From Paenibacillus_G filicis (GTDB taxonomy: Bacteria > Bacillota > Bacilli > Paenibacillales > NBRC-103111), in contig NZ_JBBPCC010000009.1 in the NCBI RefSeq assembly GCF_038070315.1, forward strand, positions 1-64,000: a stretch of 64,000 bases of DNA, in the 5' to 3' direction. The position numbers and the translations under genes are program-made. Under the pieces are notes generated by a model that was not told the origin of the DNA, did no database searches, and worked only from the letters and a program-made list of their open reading frames with translations. Below are positions 33,735 through 42,095 of this stretch, piece by piece. How positions within the stretch are numbered: position 1 is the first letter of the stretch; every line of letters begins with the position of its first letter.

Positions 33735-34354
33735 CGAAGATGCCGAGAAGGCGGAAGACGCAGGAAATGTCCAGGCCGGTGAATAAGGAAAGGCGGGCAA
33801 GCGTTGAGCTTGCCCCGCCTCCCGGGATATCATCCAAGGCCAGGTGGCTGTTAATCGGCAGCTTGACGCTGCTGCTCCTGTTGGCCGCCGGTCTGGCGAT
33901 TTGGAGCCTGCCGGAGGAGGCATCGACCTCAAGCTCGACCTCGGCCGAGCAGCAGCCGGCCAGTCCTACTGAAATAACCGGAAGCAGCAAAGAAGCCGTC
34001 GGCAAGCTGAAGGCGCTGATCGATGGCGAGGAGTCAAGCTTTGTTTACTACTACAAACCGGATTGCGAGCCTTGCCGCCGGGAGGAACCTATCCTTTTTT
34101 TGGCAGCGGAGGAAAAGGGGCTGACCGTTCACCGCTTCAATCTCGCGGAGTATGGAGCGGCGATGAAGCTGCGTAACGGCAAGGGTCTGCCGCTCGTCGA
34201 TTTCTACAAGGAGCTTCCGGCCGTGGCTTACTATAACAAGGGCTGGCTGATCGCTTGGACGGAAGGGGAGCAGCCGAAGTCGGTTTATGATCAGTTTTAC
34301 GAGCATTTCCGGTTCGGCGACCAACATGAAGGCCATTCGCATGAGCAACATTGA
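33695..34354 (+). CDS. Membrane-anchored thioredoxin-like protein with His-rich tail
   Basis: 219 residues from the ATG at 33695 (GGAAGGAGG upstream). A basic cytoplasmic N-terminus of about 45 residues is followed by one hydrophobic segment (about 50-70), a Ser/Thr-rich linker and an extracellular thioredoxin-like domain with C124-E-P-C127 (VYYYKPDCEPCRREEP). The C-terminus is HEGHSHEQH, a plausible Cu/Zn ligand. It is last in the secreted block, before a strong terminator. A role in disulfide exchange or copper delivery for the oxidases is inferred from position. Confidence 0.8.
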   Translation: MRKLSEVREAQKLTKMPRRRKTQEMSRPVNKERRASVELAPPPGISSKARWLLIGSLTLLLLLAAGLAIWSLPEEASTSSSTSAEQQPASPTEITGSSKEAVGKLKALIDGEESSFVYYYKPDCEPCRREEPILFLAAEEKGLTVHRFNLAEYGAAMKLRNGKGLPLVDFYKELPAVAYYNKGWLIAWTEGEQPKSVYDQFYEHFRFGDQHEGHSHEQH

Positions 34355-34369
34355 CATGAATTGGTTATA

Positions 34370-34420
34370 AAAATGCCGAAAGAACAGTGAAAGACGACTG
34401 TTCTTTCGGCATTTTGCTTG
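34370..34420 (+). terminator. Strong Rho-independent terminator
   Basis: A perfect long stem (AAATGCCGAAAGAACAGT paired with its complement across GAAAGACG) ends in ATTTTG. It closes the rightward block that began at the ABC operon and the surface genes. Confidence 0.88.
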
Positions 34421-34528
34421 ACCGTTGAGGGAAGCGATTGCGGACTTCTCTAGACGTACATAACCCTCTTATTATTTCTAAATAATTCCATTATTTCTTC
34501 CGTGAATCATCCGGGTTTTATTTCAGAC

Positions 34529-34557
34529 TTGGTTTCATCAGTGAATAGGTTTATAAT
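34529..34557 (+). promoter_or_regulatory. Sigma-A-like promoter of the aminopeptidase gene
   Basis: TTGGTT at 34529-34534, a 17-nt spacer and a perfect TATAAT at 34552-34557, 51 nt upstream of the aminopeptidase ATG. It lies in the 254-nt A+T-rich gap after the terminator. Confidence 0.6.
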
Positions 34558-34608
34558 TATAGGCGCTGAAATCAGGTATAATAATCAAGACTCAAGGGGA
34601 CATGACCA

Positions 34609-35850
34609 ATGGATGTATTTGACCACAAGTTAGAAAAGTATGCAGAGCTCGTCGTACGCATTGGGGTAAATATTCAGCCCGGACAAGTACTGTTCGTGGA
34701 ATCGCCGCTGGAGGCTGCTGAATTCACCCGCAAGATCGTGAAGCAAGCTTACGAAGCCGGAGCCAAGTACGTCCAGGTGCAGTGGGACGATGAGGCAGTG
34801 ACGAAAGCGAGATTTAACTATGCGCCGGACGAGTCCTTCGACTACTACCCGGCCTGGACGGCTTCGATGATGGAGCAGCTGGCCGAAGGCGGCGGGGCGC
34901 TGCTGAATATCAAGGTGCCTGATCCTGAGCTGTATCAGGGCATCGATCCGGCCAAGGTGACGAGAGCGACGAGGGCTACAGCGCTGGCCCGCAAGAAATT
35001 CCAGGGCTACGTGCGCAACAAGAAGTTTTCCTGGTGCCTGGTCAAGGCTCCGACACGTGCCTGGGCAGGCAAGGTATTCGCCGATCTTCCGGAGGAAGAG
35101 CGCGTAGCGGCGATGTGGGAGACGATCTTCCAGATGACGCGTGCGGACCAGGAAGATCCGATCGCCGCCTGGAAGGAGCATATCGCCACGCTAACGAAGG
35201 TGAAGACGGTGCTGAATGAGAAGAAGTTCCGCCGCTTTCACTACAAGGCTCCTGGCACCGATCTTCTGGTGGAGCTGCCTGAGGGCCATGTGTGGCATGG
35301 CGGTGGCACAACGGATGATCAAGGTGTATATTTTGTAGCCAATATGCCGACGGAAGAAGTCTATTCGATGCCGCATCGTACGGGCGTCACGGGCACAGTA
35401 ACCAGCACCAAGCCGCTCAATCTGAACGGCAGACTTGTCGACAGGTTCGCTCTGACCTTCAAGGACGGTCTGGTGGTGGACTTTACGGCAGAGGTCGGCT
35501 ATGAATACTTGCGGGATCTGCTGGACACGGACGAGGGCGCCCGCCGTCTGGGTGAAATCGCGCTCGTTCCTCATGATTCACCGATTTCGAATCTGAACCG
35601 GGTATTCTACAATACCGGGATCGATGAGAATGCTTCGTGCCACTTTGCACTGGGAAGCGCCTATCCGTTTACGATCGAAAATGGAACCTCGCTGACGCAG
35701 GAGGAGCTGCTGGAGCGGGGAGGCAATGTCAGCCTGACGCATGTAGACTTCATGGTCGGCTCTGCCGAGCTAGATATTGAAGGCGAGCTGCCGGACGGCA
35801 CCTGGGAGCCGGTATTCCGCCAAGGCAACTGGGCGCTGCCTATGAAATAA
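34609..35850 (+). CDS. ampS: M29-family aminopeptidase
   Basis: 413 residues, typical for thermophilic-aminopeptidase (AmpS/AmpT) family metalloenzymes. Recognisable segments are YAELVVRIGVNIQPGQVLFVE near the N-terminus, NMPTEEVYSMPHRTGVTG with the metal-ligand glutamate, and SCHFALGSAYPF and THVDFMVGS near the C-terminus with ligand His/Asp residues. It removes N-terminal amino acids from peptides in the cytosol. It is monocistronic, with its own promoter and terminator. Confidence 0.93.
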   Translation: MDVFDHKLEKYAELVVRIGVNIQPGQVLFVESPLEAAEFTRKIVKQAYEAGAKYVQVQWDDEAVTKARFNYAPDESFDYYPAWTASMMEQLAEGGGALLNIKVPDPELYQGIDPAKVTRATRATALARKKFQGYVRNKKFSWCLVKAPTRAWAGKVFADLPEEERVAAMWETIFQMTRADQEDPIAAWKEHIATLTKVKTVLNEKKFRRFHYKAPGTDLLVELPEGHVWHGGGTTDDQGVYFVANMPTEEVYSMPHRTGVTGTVTSTKPLNLNGRLVDRFALTFKDGLVVDFTAEVGYEYLRDLLDTDEGARRLGEIALVPHDSPISNLNRVFYNTGIDENASCHFALGSAYPFTIENGTSLTQEELLERGGNVSLTHVDFMVGSAELDIEGELPDGTWEPVFRQGNWALPMK

Positions 35851-35878
35851 TCCTTTCAAAACTAGCCTATCCCAAAAA

Positions 35879-35935
35879 GTCAAGAGCCGCAGCACCCATC
35901 CCGGATGCTGCGGCTCTTGACCGTTCTTCTTGTTA
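35879..35935. terminator. Bidirectional terminator
   Basis: TCAAGAGCCGCAGCA and TGCTGCGGCTCTTGA (35880-35920) form a perfect 15-bp stem between the convergent aminopeptidase and MATE genes. T-rich bases follow on both strands (TTCTTCTTG rightward, CTTTTTG leftward). Confidence 0.88.
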
Positions 35936-36007
35936 GGAAAGGAGCTGCTTCCCGCTCCAACATGACACTTGGTGGTTGCCTGAGTTCCTGCAAAGCCTGA
36001 TGGCTCT

Positions 36008-37378
36008 CTAGAGAGCGGCTGTGGCAGCTGTCCTCTTCTGCGTGTAGGCAAGCCGGGCAAATAACCCGGCAGCTCCCAGCATGAGGCCTGTGATCAGACC
36101 GATCCAGAAGCCGAAAGGGCCGAAGGAGGTGAAGCGTGCCAGCACATAGCCCAGTGGAAGACCAATCGCCCAATAAGACAGCAGCGCGACGAAGAAGGTC
36201 ACGTTCACGTCCTTATAGCCGCGCAGCACGCCTTGGACCGGGGCGGCAATGGCATCGGCAAGCTGAAAGAAGATCGCATAGGCGAGGAAATGCCGCGTCA
36301 GCTCCAGCACATCCGGCTCCCTGGTGTACAGGCCGGCGATCTGCTTATCGAACAGGAATAGGACCACCGTACATAGCGCAGCCATCGTGATGGCAAGGGT
36401 AATGCCGAGCCGTGCATACTGCCGAGCATCCTTGAACCGGCCGGCGCCGACCTCGAACCCGACCACAATGGTCAGCCCCATCGAGATGCTGAGGGGGATC
36501 ATATACAGGAACGAAGCGAAGTTCAGCGCAGCCTGATGGGCGGCGATCGTGATTGTATTGAACTCGCTCATCAGCATCGTCACGGCCGAGAAAATACTCG
36601 TCTCGAAGAAAATTGCGAGTCCGATCGGCACACCGATGGCGAGCAGCTCCTTCCAAGCGGACAACGAAACCGGATAAACCCGGCTGAATACACCGAACGC
36701 GGTGAAAGGCTTGCGCTTGATAGCGAACCATACCGCTAGGGACAGAATCACCCAGTAGGTGGTTGCTGTGGCGACGCCGGTGCCGGCTCCTCCCATCTCA
36801 GGGGCGCCGAACTTACCGTATATAAAGACAACGTTCAACAGGGCGTTGACCGGCAGCGAGATGAGCGAGATCATCATAGAAATCCGCGTCTGACCCAATC
36901 CATCGAAGAAGCAGCGCAGTACCGTATACAGGAAGAAGGCAGGCACGCCGAAAGCCATCGCCGTCAGATAGCGCTTCGCGATCGACCGTACCTCAGGCTC
37001 CAGATTCATGAGATGCAGAATCGGGTCGGTCAATAATAGCCCGGCGACGATCACAACGGCCGAGATCACGACGGCCAGAAATAAGCCCTGGACGACTTGG
37101 AAGGAAACACGATCCTCTCCTCCGGCTCCAAGGTGCTGGGCAATCATCGGAGTGACGGCAAACAAGATGCCGCCCAGTCCGGTTTGTACGGGGATCCATA
37201 AGCTGGTACCGATAGCCACCCCGGCTAAGTCGACCGAGCTGTAATGTCCCGACATAAAAATATCGAAGAAGCTCATCGCGAACATCGTGAGCTGAGTGAC
37301 GAGCACGGGCAGCAAAATAAAAAGCAGCTGTTTGATTTTTTGCCTATGTGTAAAAGTTTGTTTCATGATGAAGCTCAT
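36008..37378 (-). CDS. MATE-family multidrug efflux transporter
   Basis: 456 residues with twelve predicted membrane helices in two related halves, the MatE fold. Characteristic stretches are QLTMFAMSFFDIFMSGHYSS near the N-terminus (membrane-exchange start region), PVQTGLGGILFAVTPMIAQ and the corresponding second-half NFASFLYMIPLSISMGLTI. It probably exports cationic drugs or metabolites using a Na+ or H+ gradient. The start at 37378 has CCCAAGGAA upstream; an ATG 12 nt further in is the alternative. Confidence 0.93.
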   Translation of the reverse strand: MSFIMKQTFTHRQKIKQLLFILLPVLVTQLTMFAMSFFDIFMSGHYSSVDLAGVAIGTSLWIPVQTGLGGILFAVTPMIAQHLGAGGEDRVSFQVVQGLFLAVVISAVVIVAGLLLTDPILHLMNLEPEVRSIAKRYLTAMAFGVPAFFLYTVLRCFFDGLGQTRISMMISLISLPVNALLNVVFIYGKFGAPEMGGAGTGVATATTYWVILSLAVWFAIKRKPFTAFGVFSRVYPVSLSAWKELLAIGVPIGLAIFFETSIFSAVTMLMSEFNTITIAAHQAALNFASFLYMIPLSISMGLTIVVGFEVGAGRFKDARQYARLGITLAITMAALCTVVLFLFDKQIAGLYTREPDVLELTRHFLAYAIFFQLADAIAAPVQGVLRGYKDVNVTFFVALLSYWAIGLPLGYVLARFTSFGPFGFWIGLITGLMLGAAGLFARLAYTQKRTAATAAL

Positions 37379-37484
37379 TCCATTCCTTGGGAGTCTTTAC
37401 AAGCAAACTCCGAACAGTATAACAGACCCTTAGGGCCGAGTACAGGAAAAGCATCGGAATGTCATCATCAGGACAGCATGCGGC

Positions 37485-37703
37485 TTAGGTGGTTTTTTTG
37501 GTTTTTCTCGGTTTTTTGGCCAACGATACAGCGGCCAGATGCTTGTAGCTTCGAATCGTAGGTCCTTTGCAAAGCGGGCATTCGGGATACGGATTCGGGG
37601 AAAATTCTTCGCGGACCCATGCTTTACAAGCGGAGTCCTTGCATTTCCAGATCACAGTCGGTTTTAATTCGGGTTTCGGAGCTTCTTTGTTCTCAACGCT
37701 CAA
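37485..37703 (-). CDS. ydjO: YdjO-family cold-inducible zinc-ribbon protein
   Basis: 72 residues when started at the TTG at 37703, chosen because AAGGAG lies 9 nt upstream. Starting at 37724 would place that site inside the gene. The core WKCKDSACKAWVREEF and ECPLCKGPT has the two Cys pairs of a zinc ribbon and resembles Bacillus YdjO, a cold-induced protein of unknown function. The tail is Lys-rich (KKPRKTKK). Confidence 0.8.
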   Translation of the reverse strand: MSVENKEAPKPELKPTVIWKCKDSACKAWVREEFSPNPYPECPLCKGPTIRSYKHLAAVSLAKKPRKTKKTT

Positions 37704-38137
37704 TGTTTGCATCTCCTTGTTCAACAGTTCTGTAGTGACCGCGCTGAAAATTGCCGTTTTTGCGCTAGCGGGTTGCAGAGCGGCTCCCGGACTTGCCGGC
37801 TGAAGCCGCCCCGCACGTGCATAAGCCGCCGCCTTGTACCCGCTTGTTTGGCAAGCGGGCCTGGAGGCCGCGGCGATGTGAAGCTGTTAGGTACAGACAA
37901 TGACAAATAACCGTTGCGAGGCATCGCTACCGATCTTCGCCGGTTCAGAGGGATTATTCGACATTATTAGATCATACCTTGTTCGTCATGATCTGTACAT
38001 AGAAAATCGCAAGCGGGCACCCAAATTGTTACGCTTCCTTGTCAGAGGTATGGTTAGAAGCGTCAGGCAGCTTTACGTTGTCCCGGCTCTCCGTCATACT
38101 GAAATTATGGAATCCCGTGTAGAAAAGGAGTATCGCT
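37704..38137. other. 434-nt intergenic region with leader hairpin
   Basis: Lies between divergent ydjO and an SDR gene. A hairpin CCCGCTTG (37839-37846) / CAAGCGGG (37852-37859) would be in a long ydjO leader, recalling the structured leaders of cold-shock mRNAs. I see no credible gene here. A plus-strand frame from 37900 runs into the SDR gene out of frame and has no family features. Confidence 0.5.
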
Positions 38138-38986
38138 ATGGAAAAAAATCGCGAGATGAAAGTAGCGCTAGTGACCGGAGCCTCCAGCGGATTTGGTCTG
38201 CTGACAGCGGTATCGCTGGCACAGTCAGGTTACCAAGTGATCGCGACGATGAGAAATCCCGCTGCTGCCGATGTGCTGCTGGATCGTGCCAGTCAGGAGG
38301 GCGTAACGGAGCGCATCGAAACGGCTCTGCTCGATGTGACGGAGCCTGCGACTATTGACGCTGTTGTTAACGCCATCCGGGAGCGCTACGGACGGATCGA
38401 CGTGCTCGTGAACAATGCGGGCTTTGCCGTCGGCGGCTTTATCGAGGATGTACCGATGGAGGCCTTCCGCAAGCAGCTCGAGACCAACCTCTTCGGCTTG
38501 ATGACCGTCACGAAGTCCGTGCTGCCGATGATGAGGGAACAGCGCACCGGTTATGTGATTAATGTGGGCAGCATGAGCGGACGGTATGCGTTTCCCGGCT
38601 ATGGCGCATATGCCGTCTCCAAGTTCGCGGTTGAAGGCTTCAGTGAATCGCTGCGGCTTGAGATGAAGCCGTTCGGCGTGCATGTCGTACTGCTGGAGCC
38701 GGGGGCTTACCGGACAGCCATCTGGCAGAAGGGCTTCAATACGGTCTATGCTCCGGAAGGCTCCGCCTATGGCAGCCGGCTGGAGCGCATACTGGAGATC
38801 ACGAGGCGAACAGCGGAGTCGGCTCCAAATCCACAGGAAGTAGCGGATAAGATTGTCAGCATCGTGGGCATAAGCAAGCCCCGCTTCCGCTACCCGCTAG
38901 GCAAGGGAAGCGCCTTCGCACTGCTTGCCCGGGGCGTCGTACCGTGGTCATGGGTGGAGCGCACGCTTTCGCGAATTCTCAAGTAA
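38138..38986 (+). CDS. Short-chain dehydrogenase/reductase
   Basis: 282 residues of the classical SDR family. Cofactor motif TGASSGFG, NNAGFAVGG, the catalytic Ser in NVGSMSGRYAFPG and YGAYAVSKFAVEGF with the Tyr-x3-Lys pair are all intact. The C-terminal extension is typical of retinol/hydroxysteroid-like members. The substrate is unknown. AAAAGGAG lies 7 nt before the ATG. It is monocistronic. Confidence 0.93.
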   Translation: MEKNREMKVALVTGASSGFGLLTAVSLAQSGYQVIATMRNPAAADVLLDRASQEGVTERIETALLDVTEPATIDAVVNAIRERYGRIDVLVNNAGFAVGGFIEDVPMEAFRKQLETNLFGLMTVTKSVLPMMREQRTGYVINVGSMSGRYAFPGYGAYAVSKFAVEGFSESLRLEMKPFGVHVVLLEPGAYRTAIWQKGFNTVYAPEGSAYGSRLERILEITRRTAESAPNPQEVADKIVSIVGISKPRFRYPLGKGSAFALLARGVVPWSWVERTLSRILK

Positions 38987-39125
38987 TCCTGCCAAGAGAT
39001 GACTACAGCGGTGCAGGGTGAGAACGAGGAGAATTTCTAAGAAACTGTTAAGTATTTACCCGATAAAGGATTAAGATTTGGCTGTTATCATGGTTGTTAT
39101 CTTGTGAAATGAGGAGGTGGTTCCC

Positions 39126-39509
39126 ATGAGAAGATTGACGGCAATCGGGCTGCTGGCTGTAGGCATTCTGGGTCTGACGGGCTGCTCCAGAACGGTTGAA
39201 TTTCAAGGGGAGAGCGATACATGGAAGGCTGCATGCACCATCCAGACATCGGCTCAAGAAAAAGCTTGCGAAATCCGATACACCGGCGATGTGAGTGCAC
39301 CGAACAGCCGGATTGTCTATTCCTTCAAGGACAGCTCCAATTTTCAATTCAGCGGAGAAAGGAAAGGGCTGAAGAAAGGCTTGCTCATCAGCTCAAAGGC
39401 AGCCACGAATAGACCAGTTAAACCGTATACCGAAGAGGATGAATTCACGCTGCATATTAGACGGGATGATCGGGAGGACGTGATTTTGCTGGCTAAAATG
39501 GGCCGCTAA
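39126..39509 (+). CDS. Small lipoprotein of unknown function
   Basis: 127 residues from the ATG at 39126 (AGGAGGTGG upstream). The N-terminus MRRLTAIGLLAVGILGLTGC ends in a lipobox LTGC. The remainder is a short beta-rich domain with a second Cys pair (AACTIQ and KACEIR) and no motif I recognise. Expected to be anchored on the outer face of the membrane. Confidence 0.75.
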   Translation: MRRLTAIGLLAVGILGLTGCSRTVEFQGESDTWKAACTIQTSAQEKACEIRYTGDVSAPNSRIVYSFKDSSNFQFSGERKGLKKGLLISSKAATNRPVKPYTEEDEFTLHIRRDDREDVILLAKMGR

Positions 39510-39539
39510 GCCTCTCTACAGGTGATAACGGCAAAGCAA

Positions 39540-39566
39540 AGACCAGGCACTTGAAGCGCCTGGTCT
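39540..39566. terminator. Stem-loop between convergent genes
   Basis: AGACCAGGC (39540-39548) and GCCTGGTCT (39558-39566) form a 9-bp stem between the lipoprotein gene and the HNH gene. T-runs are poor on both sides. Confidence 0.6.
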
Positions 39567-39622
39567 GATGTCTTGGATCATGGCGTAAATTATCAAGCAA
39601 TTATCCGTAAAGGGAAAGGCAT

Positions 39623-40618
39623 TTAAGCCTCGCCCGGTCCGTCAGGTATGTCTTGAGCAGCCAGCTGATTTTCATCCCGCAAAAAACTCGGGTCGGTGTC
39701 AATAAAGTCCTCCCAATTCTGGTCAGCCTTCAACTGGTTGCACTCGTTGCAGGCGCAGACACAATTCACGGGTGTCGTATGTCCGCCCTTGGCGCGCGGG
39801 ACGATATGATCGAGCGTATCGCCATACTCGCCACAGAAGTGACAGGTATACCGGTCTCTCGTCAGAATGAACAGCCGGAACGTTTTGTTGCTGTAGATGC
39901 GCCGGATCGTATGCTTGTTCACGACGATAGCCGCGTGCTCACGGACGAGATTCACCGCTGTCTCCAGATCCGTTTCCTGCTGCCAACGGCGTCCCTTGTC
40001 CGTGCGGCCGCGCATCCATAACACACCGTTGCTATTAGGCCGAAGCACCGAGGCATCAGGCCCTTTGGGCCTTGGCGGAGGGAGCGGGAGCGGACGCTTG
40101 ACCCGTATTTTGGGAGGCGGAGGCGGAGGAGGTGCTTCCTCGCCCGAATCAGCGGCCGTTAAGGCAATAGCCGCCGCGGGCTTCTTACGTCGCCTACGCC
40201 GTCTCCGTTTCTTGCGCGGCGCTTCCCCTAGACTGGCTGCGTCTGCCTGTGCGTCTGCTTCGCCGGGTGTCCCGGATTCAAGCTCTGCAGGATCCGATAC
40301 CGGGCGGCCGGGGTGCTTAGGCTCAGACAGGTCATGCTGCCCGTTCGCGTGGATGAGCGCTATGTCGGCCGGTTCGTCAAACTCCGCCTCTGTAAGCGTT
40401 CCCTCCAGCTTTCGCAGCTTCCGGCATGACCGGCAAGCGCCGCGCCGCGCAGACTTGCCCCCGCGCCGTCCGCTGCGCCTGAGAAACTCCGAAAGAGGCT
40501 TGTCCTCCTTGCAGTGAGCGCATTGCTTATAGGCAGGGGCAGTCCCCTCGGTCGGTTGTTCATGGATGTCGTTATGCAGCTCATACTCCAAGTGGTCCAC
40601 CTCATCGTTTCCTCTCAT
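39623..40618 (-). CDS. HNH endonuclease with N-terminal zinc ribbon and poly-basic/poly-Pro linker
   Basis: 331 residues from the ATG at 40618; no clear ribosome site is seen, and a TTG at 40645 is in frame. An N-terminal zinc ribbon (CAHCKEDKPLSEF and CRSCRK) is followed by a long low-complexity linker with RKKRRRRRRRKK and PPPPPPP. The C-terminal HNH nuclease has CHFCGEYGDTLDHIVPRAKG and CVCACNECN. HNH proteins of this type act in phages, restriction or repair; no mobile context is seen here. The role is unknown. It is downstream of, but separated by a terminator from, metY. Confidence 0.8.
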   Translation of the reverse strand: MRGNDEVDHLEYELHNDIHEQPTEGTAPAYKQCAHCKEDKPLSEFLRRSGRRGGKSARRGACRSCRKLRKLEGTLTEAEFDEPADIALIHANGQHDLSEPKHPGRPVSDPAELESGTPGEADAQADAASLGEAPRKKRRRRRRRKKPAAAIALTAADSGEEAPPPPPPPKIRVKRPLPLPPPRPKGPDASVLRPNSNGVLWMRGRTDKGRRWQQETDLETAVNLVREHAAIVVNKHTIRRIYSNKTFRLFILTRDRYTCHFCGEYGDTLDHIVPRAKGGHTTPVNCVCACNECNQLKADQNWEDFIDTDPSFLRDENQLAAQDIPDGPGEA

Positions 40619-40702
40619 TAAAGATATGGCTCTATTGTACAACAAAAATGCTTACTTCCCAACATCCGGCAGAATAGGGTTGCCCACATAGCGGAGAAAC
40701 GG

Positions 40703-40731
40703 CAAAAAGCCGCCCGGATTCGGGTCGGCTT
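40703..40731 (-). terminator. Terminator of the metNIQ-metY operon
   Basis: On the minus strand AAGCCGACCCG, a short loop and CGGGCGGCTT are followed by TTTTT. It lies 46 nt beyond the metY stop codon. Confidence 0.8.
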
Positions 40732-40776
40732 CTGTCGGGTATTCCCGGAGTAGACCTTCCTTCTTCGGCCGGCCGG

Positions 40777-42069
40777 CTAGGCCTGGCTGGCGGCAATCGC
40801 CAGTTCCAGGTCGTAACGGATATCCCTCACCGACTCGGTACCGATGGACAGCCGGATCAGGCCCGGCGTAACCCCGGCTGCCCGCTGTTCCTCTTCGTTC
40901 AACTGAGCATGCGTCGTGCTGGCCGGATGAATAATCAGCGACTTGGAATCGCCGACGTTGGCGAGATGGGAGAATAGCTTCACGTTATGAATCAGCTTCT
41001 TGCCAGCTTCCAGGCCTCCCTTGATCTCGAAGGTCAGGATCGCTCCCTGTCCATTGGGCAAATATTTTTGCGCCAGCGCATGGGAAGGATGGCTCTCCAG
41101 GCCGGGATAGCCGACGGATTCGACCGCCTCATGCTGCTCGAGGAAGCGTGCGATCTCCAGAGCGTTGGAGCTGTGGCGCTCCAGACGGAGATGCAGGGTT
41201 TCCAGGCCTTGCAGCAGCAGGAAAGAGTTAAACGGCGAGAGAGCAGCTCCTAGATCCCGCAGCAATTGTACGCGGGCTTTGAGGATATAGGCCGCCGGAC
41301 CGAAAGCTTCCGTATAGACCAGTCCGTGGTAGCTCGGATCGGGATCGGTCAGCCCGCTGAACTTGCCGCTCGCCGCCCAGTCGAATTTGCCTCCGTCCAC
41401 GATGATGCCGCCGATCGTCGTACCGTGACCGCCGATGAATTTCGTTGCGGAGTGGACGACAATGTCTGCCCCATGCTCGATCGGGCGCAGCAGGTACGGA
41501 CTCGGGAACGTATTGTCGACGATCAGCGGGATGCCATGCCCATGAGCGATGGCGGCGACCGCTTCCACATCCAGCACATCCCCCCGAGGATTGCCGATCG
41601 TCTCGCCGAAGATGGCCTTCGTCTTGTCGGTCAGGGCGCTGCGGAAGTTTTCGGGGTCTGACGGGTCAACGAAAATCACCTTGATCCCGAGCTTCGCCAG
41701 CGTTTGGGACAACAGATTATAAGTGCCGCCGTACAGGCTGGCGGAGGATACGATCTCGTCCCCGGAGGATGCTATATTCAGGATCGCGTACGTGATGGCG
41801 GCTTGCCCGGATGCCACGGCCAGTGCGCCTACGCCTCCCTCGAGAGCAGCTACGCGCTGCTCCAGCACGTCGTTCGTCGGGTTGTTCACCCTCGAGTAGA
41901 TATTGCCGAATTCCTTCAGTGCGAACAGGCTGGCGGCATGCTCGGTATCGCGGAACCCATAAGAGGTGGTTTGATAGATCGGTACGGCTCGGGATTGGGT
42001 GGTCGGGTCGATCTGCTGTCCGGCATGGACGGCCAAAGTATCCAGTTCGTAATTTCTTTCTTCGCTCAT
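40777..42069 (-). CDS. metY: O-acetylhomoserine sulfhydrylase (homocysteine synthase)
   Basis: 430 residues of the Cys/Met-metabolism PLP family; the length and LDTLAVHAGQQIDPTTQSRA suit MetY rather than the shorter MetB/MetC group. The PLP lysine is in VVHSATKFIGGHGT (about residue 209). SVRDIRYDLELAIAAS is the usual C-terminus. It makes homocysteine from O-acetylhomoserine and sulfide. It is 26 nt downstream of metQ, so methionine uptake and synthesis appear co-transcribed. Confidence 0.93.
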   Translation of the reverse strand: MSEERNYELDTLAVHAGQQIDPTTQSRAVPIYQTTSYGFRDTEHAASLFALKEFGNIYSRVNNPTNDVLEQRVAALEGGVGALAVASGQAAITYAILNIASSGDEIVSSASLYGGTYNLLSQTLAKLGIKVIFVDPSDPENFRSALTDKTKAIFGETIGNPRGDVLDVEAVAAIAHGHGIPLIVDNTFPSPYLLRPIEHGADIVVHSATKFIGGHGTTIGGIIVDGGKFDWAASGKFSGLTDPDPSYHGLVYTEAFGPAAYILKARVQLLRDLGAALSPFNSFLLLQGLETLHLRLERHSSNALEIARFLEQHEAVESVGYPGLESHPSHALAQKYLPNGQGAILTFEIKGGLEAGKKLIHNVKLFSHLANVGDSKSLIIHPASTTHAQLNEEEQRAAGVTPGLIRLSIGTESVRDIRYDLELAIAASQA

Positions 42070-42095
42070 TTTAAGTTCCTCCCTAGGGTTCTCAA

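Noticed and set aside
37900..38358. 152-codon plus-strand frame upstream of the SDR gene
   Set aside because: Runs out of frame into the SDR gene; its second half is a shifted reading of that gene and the first half has no features.
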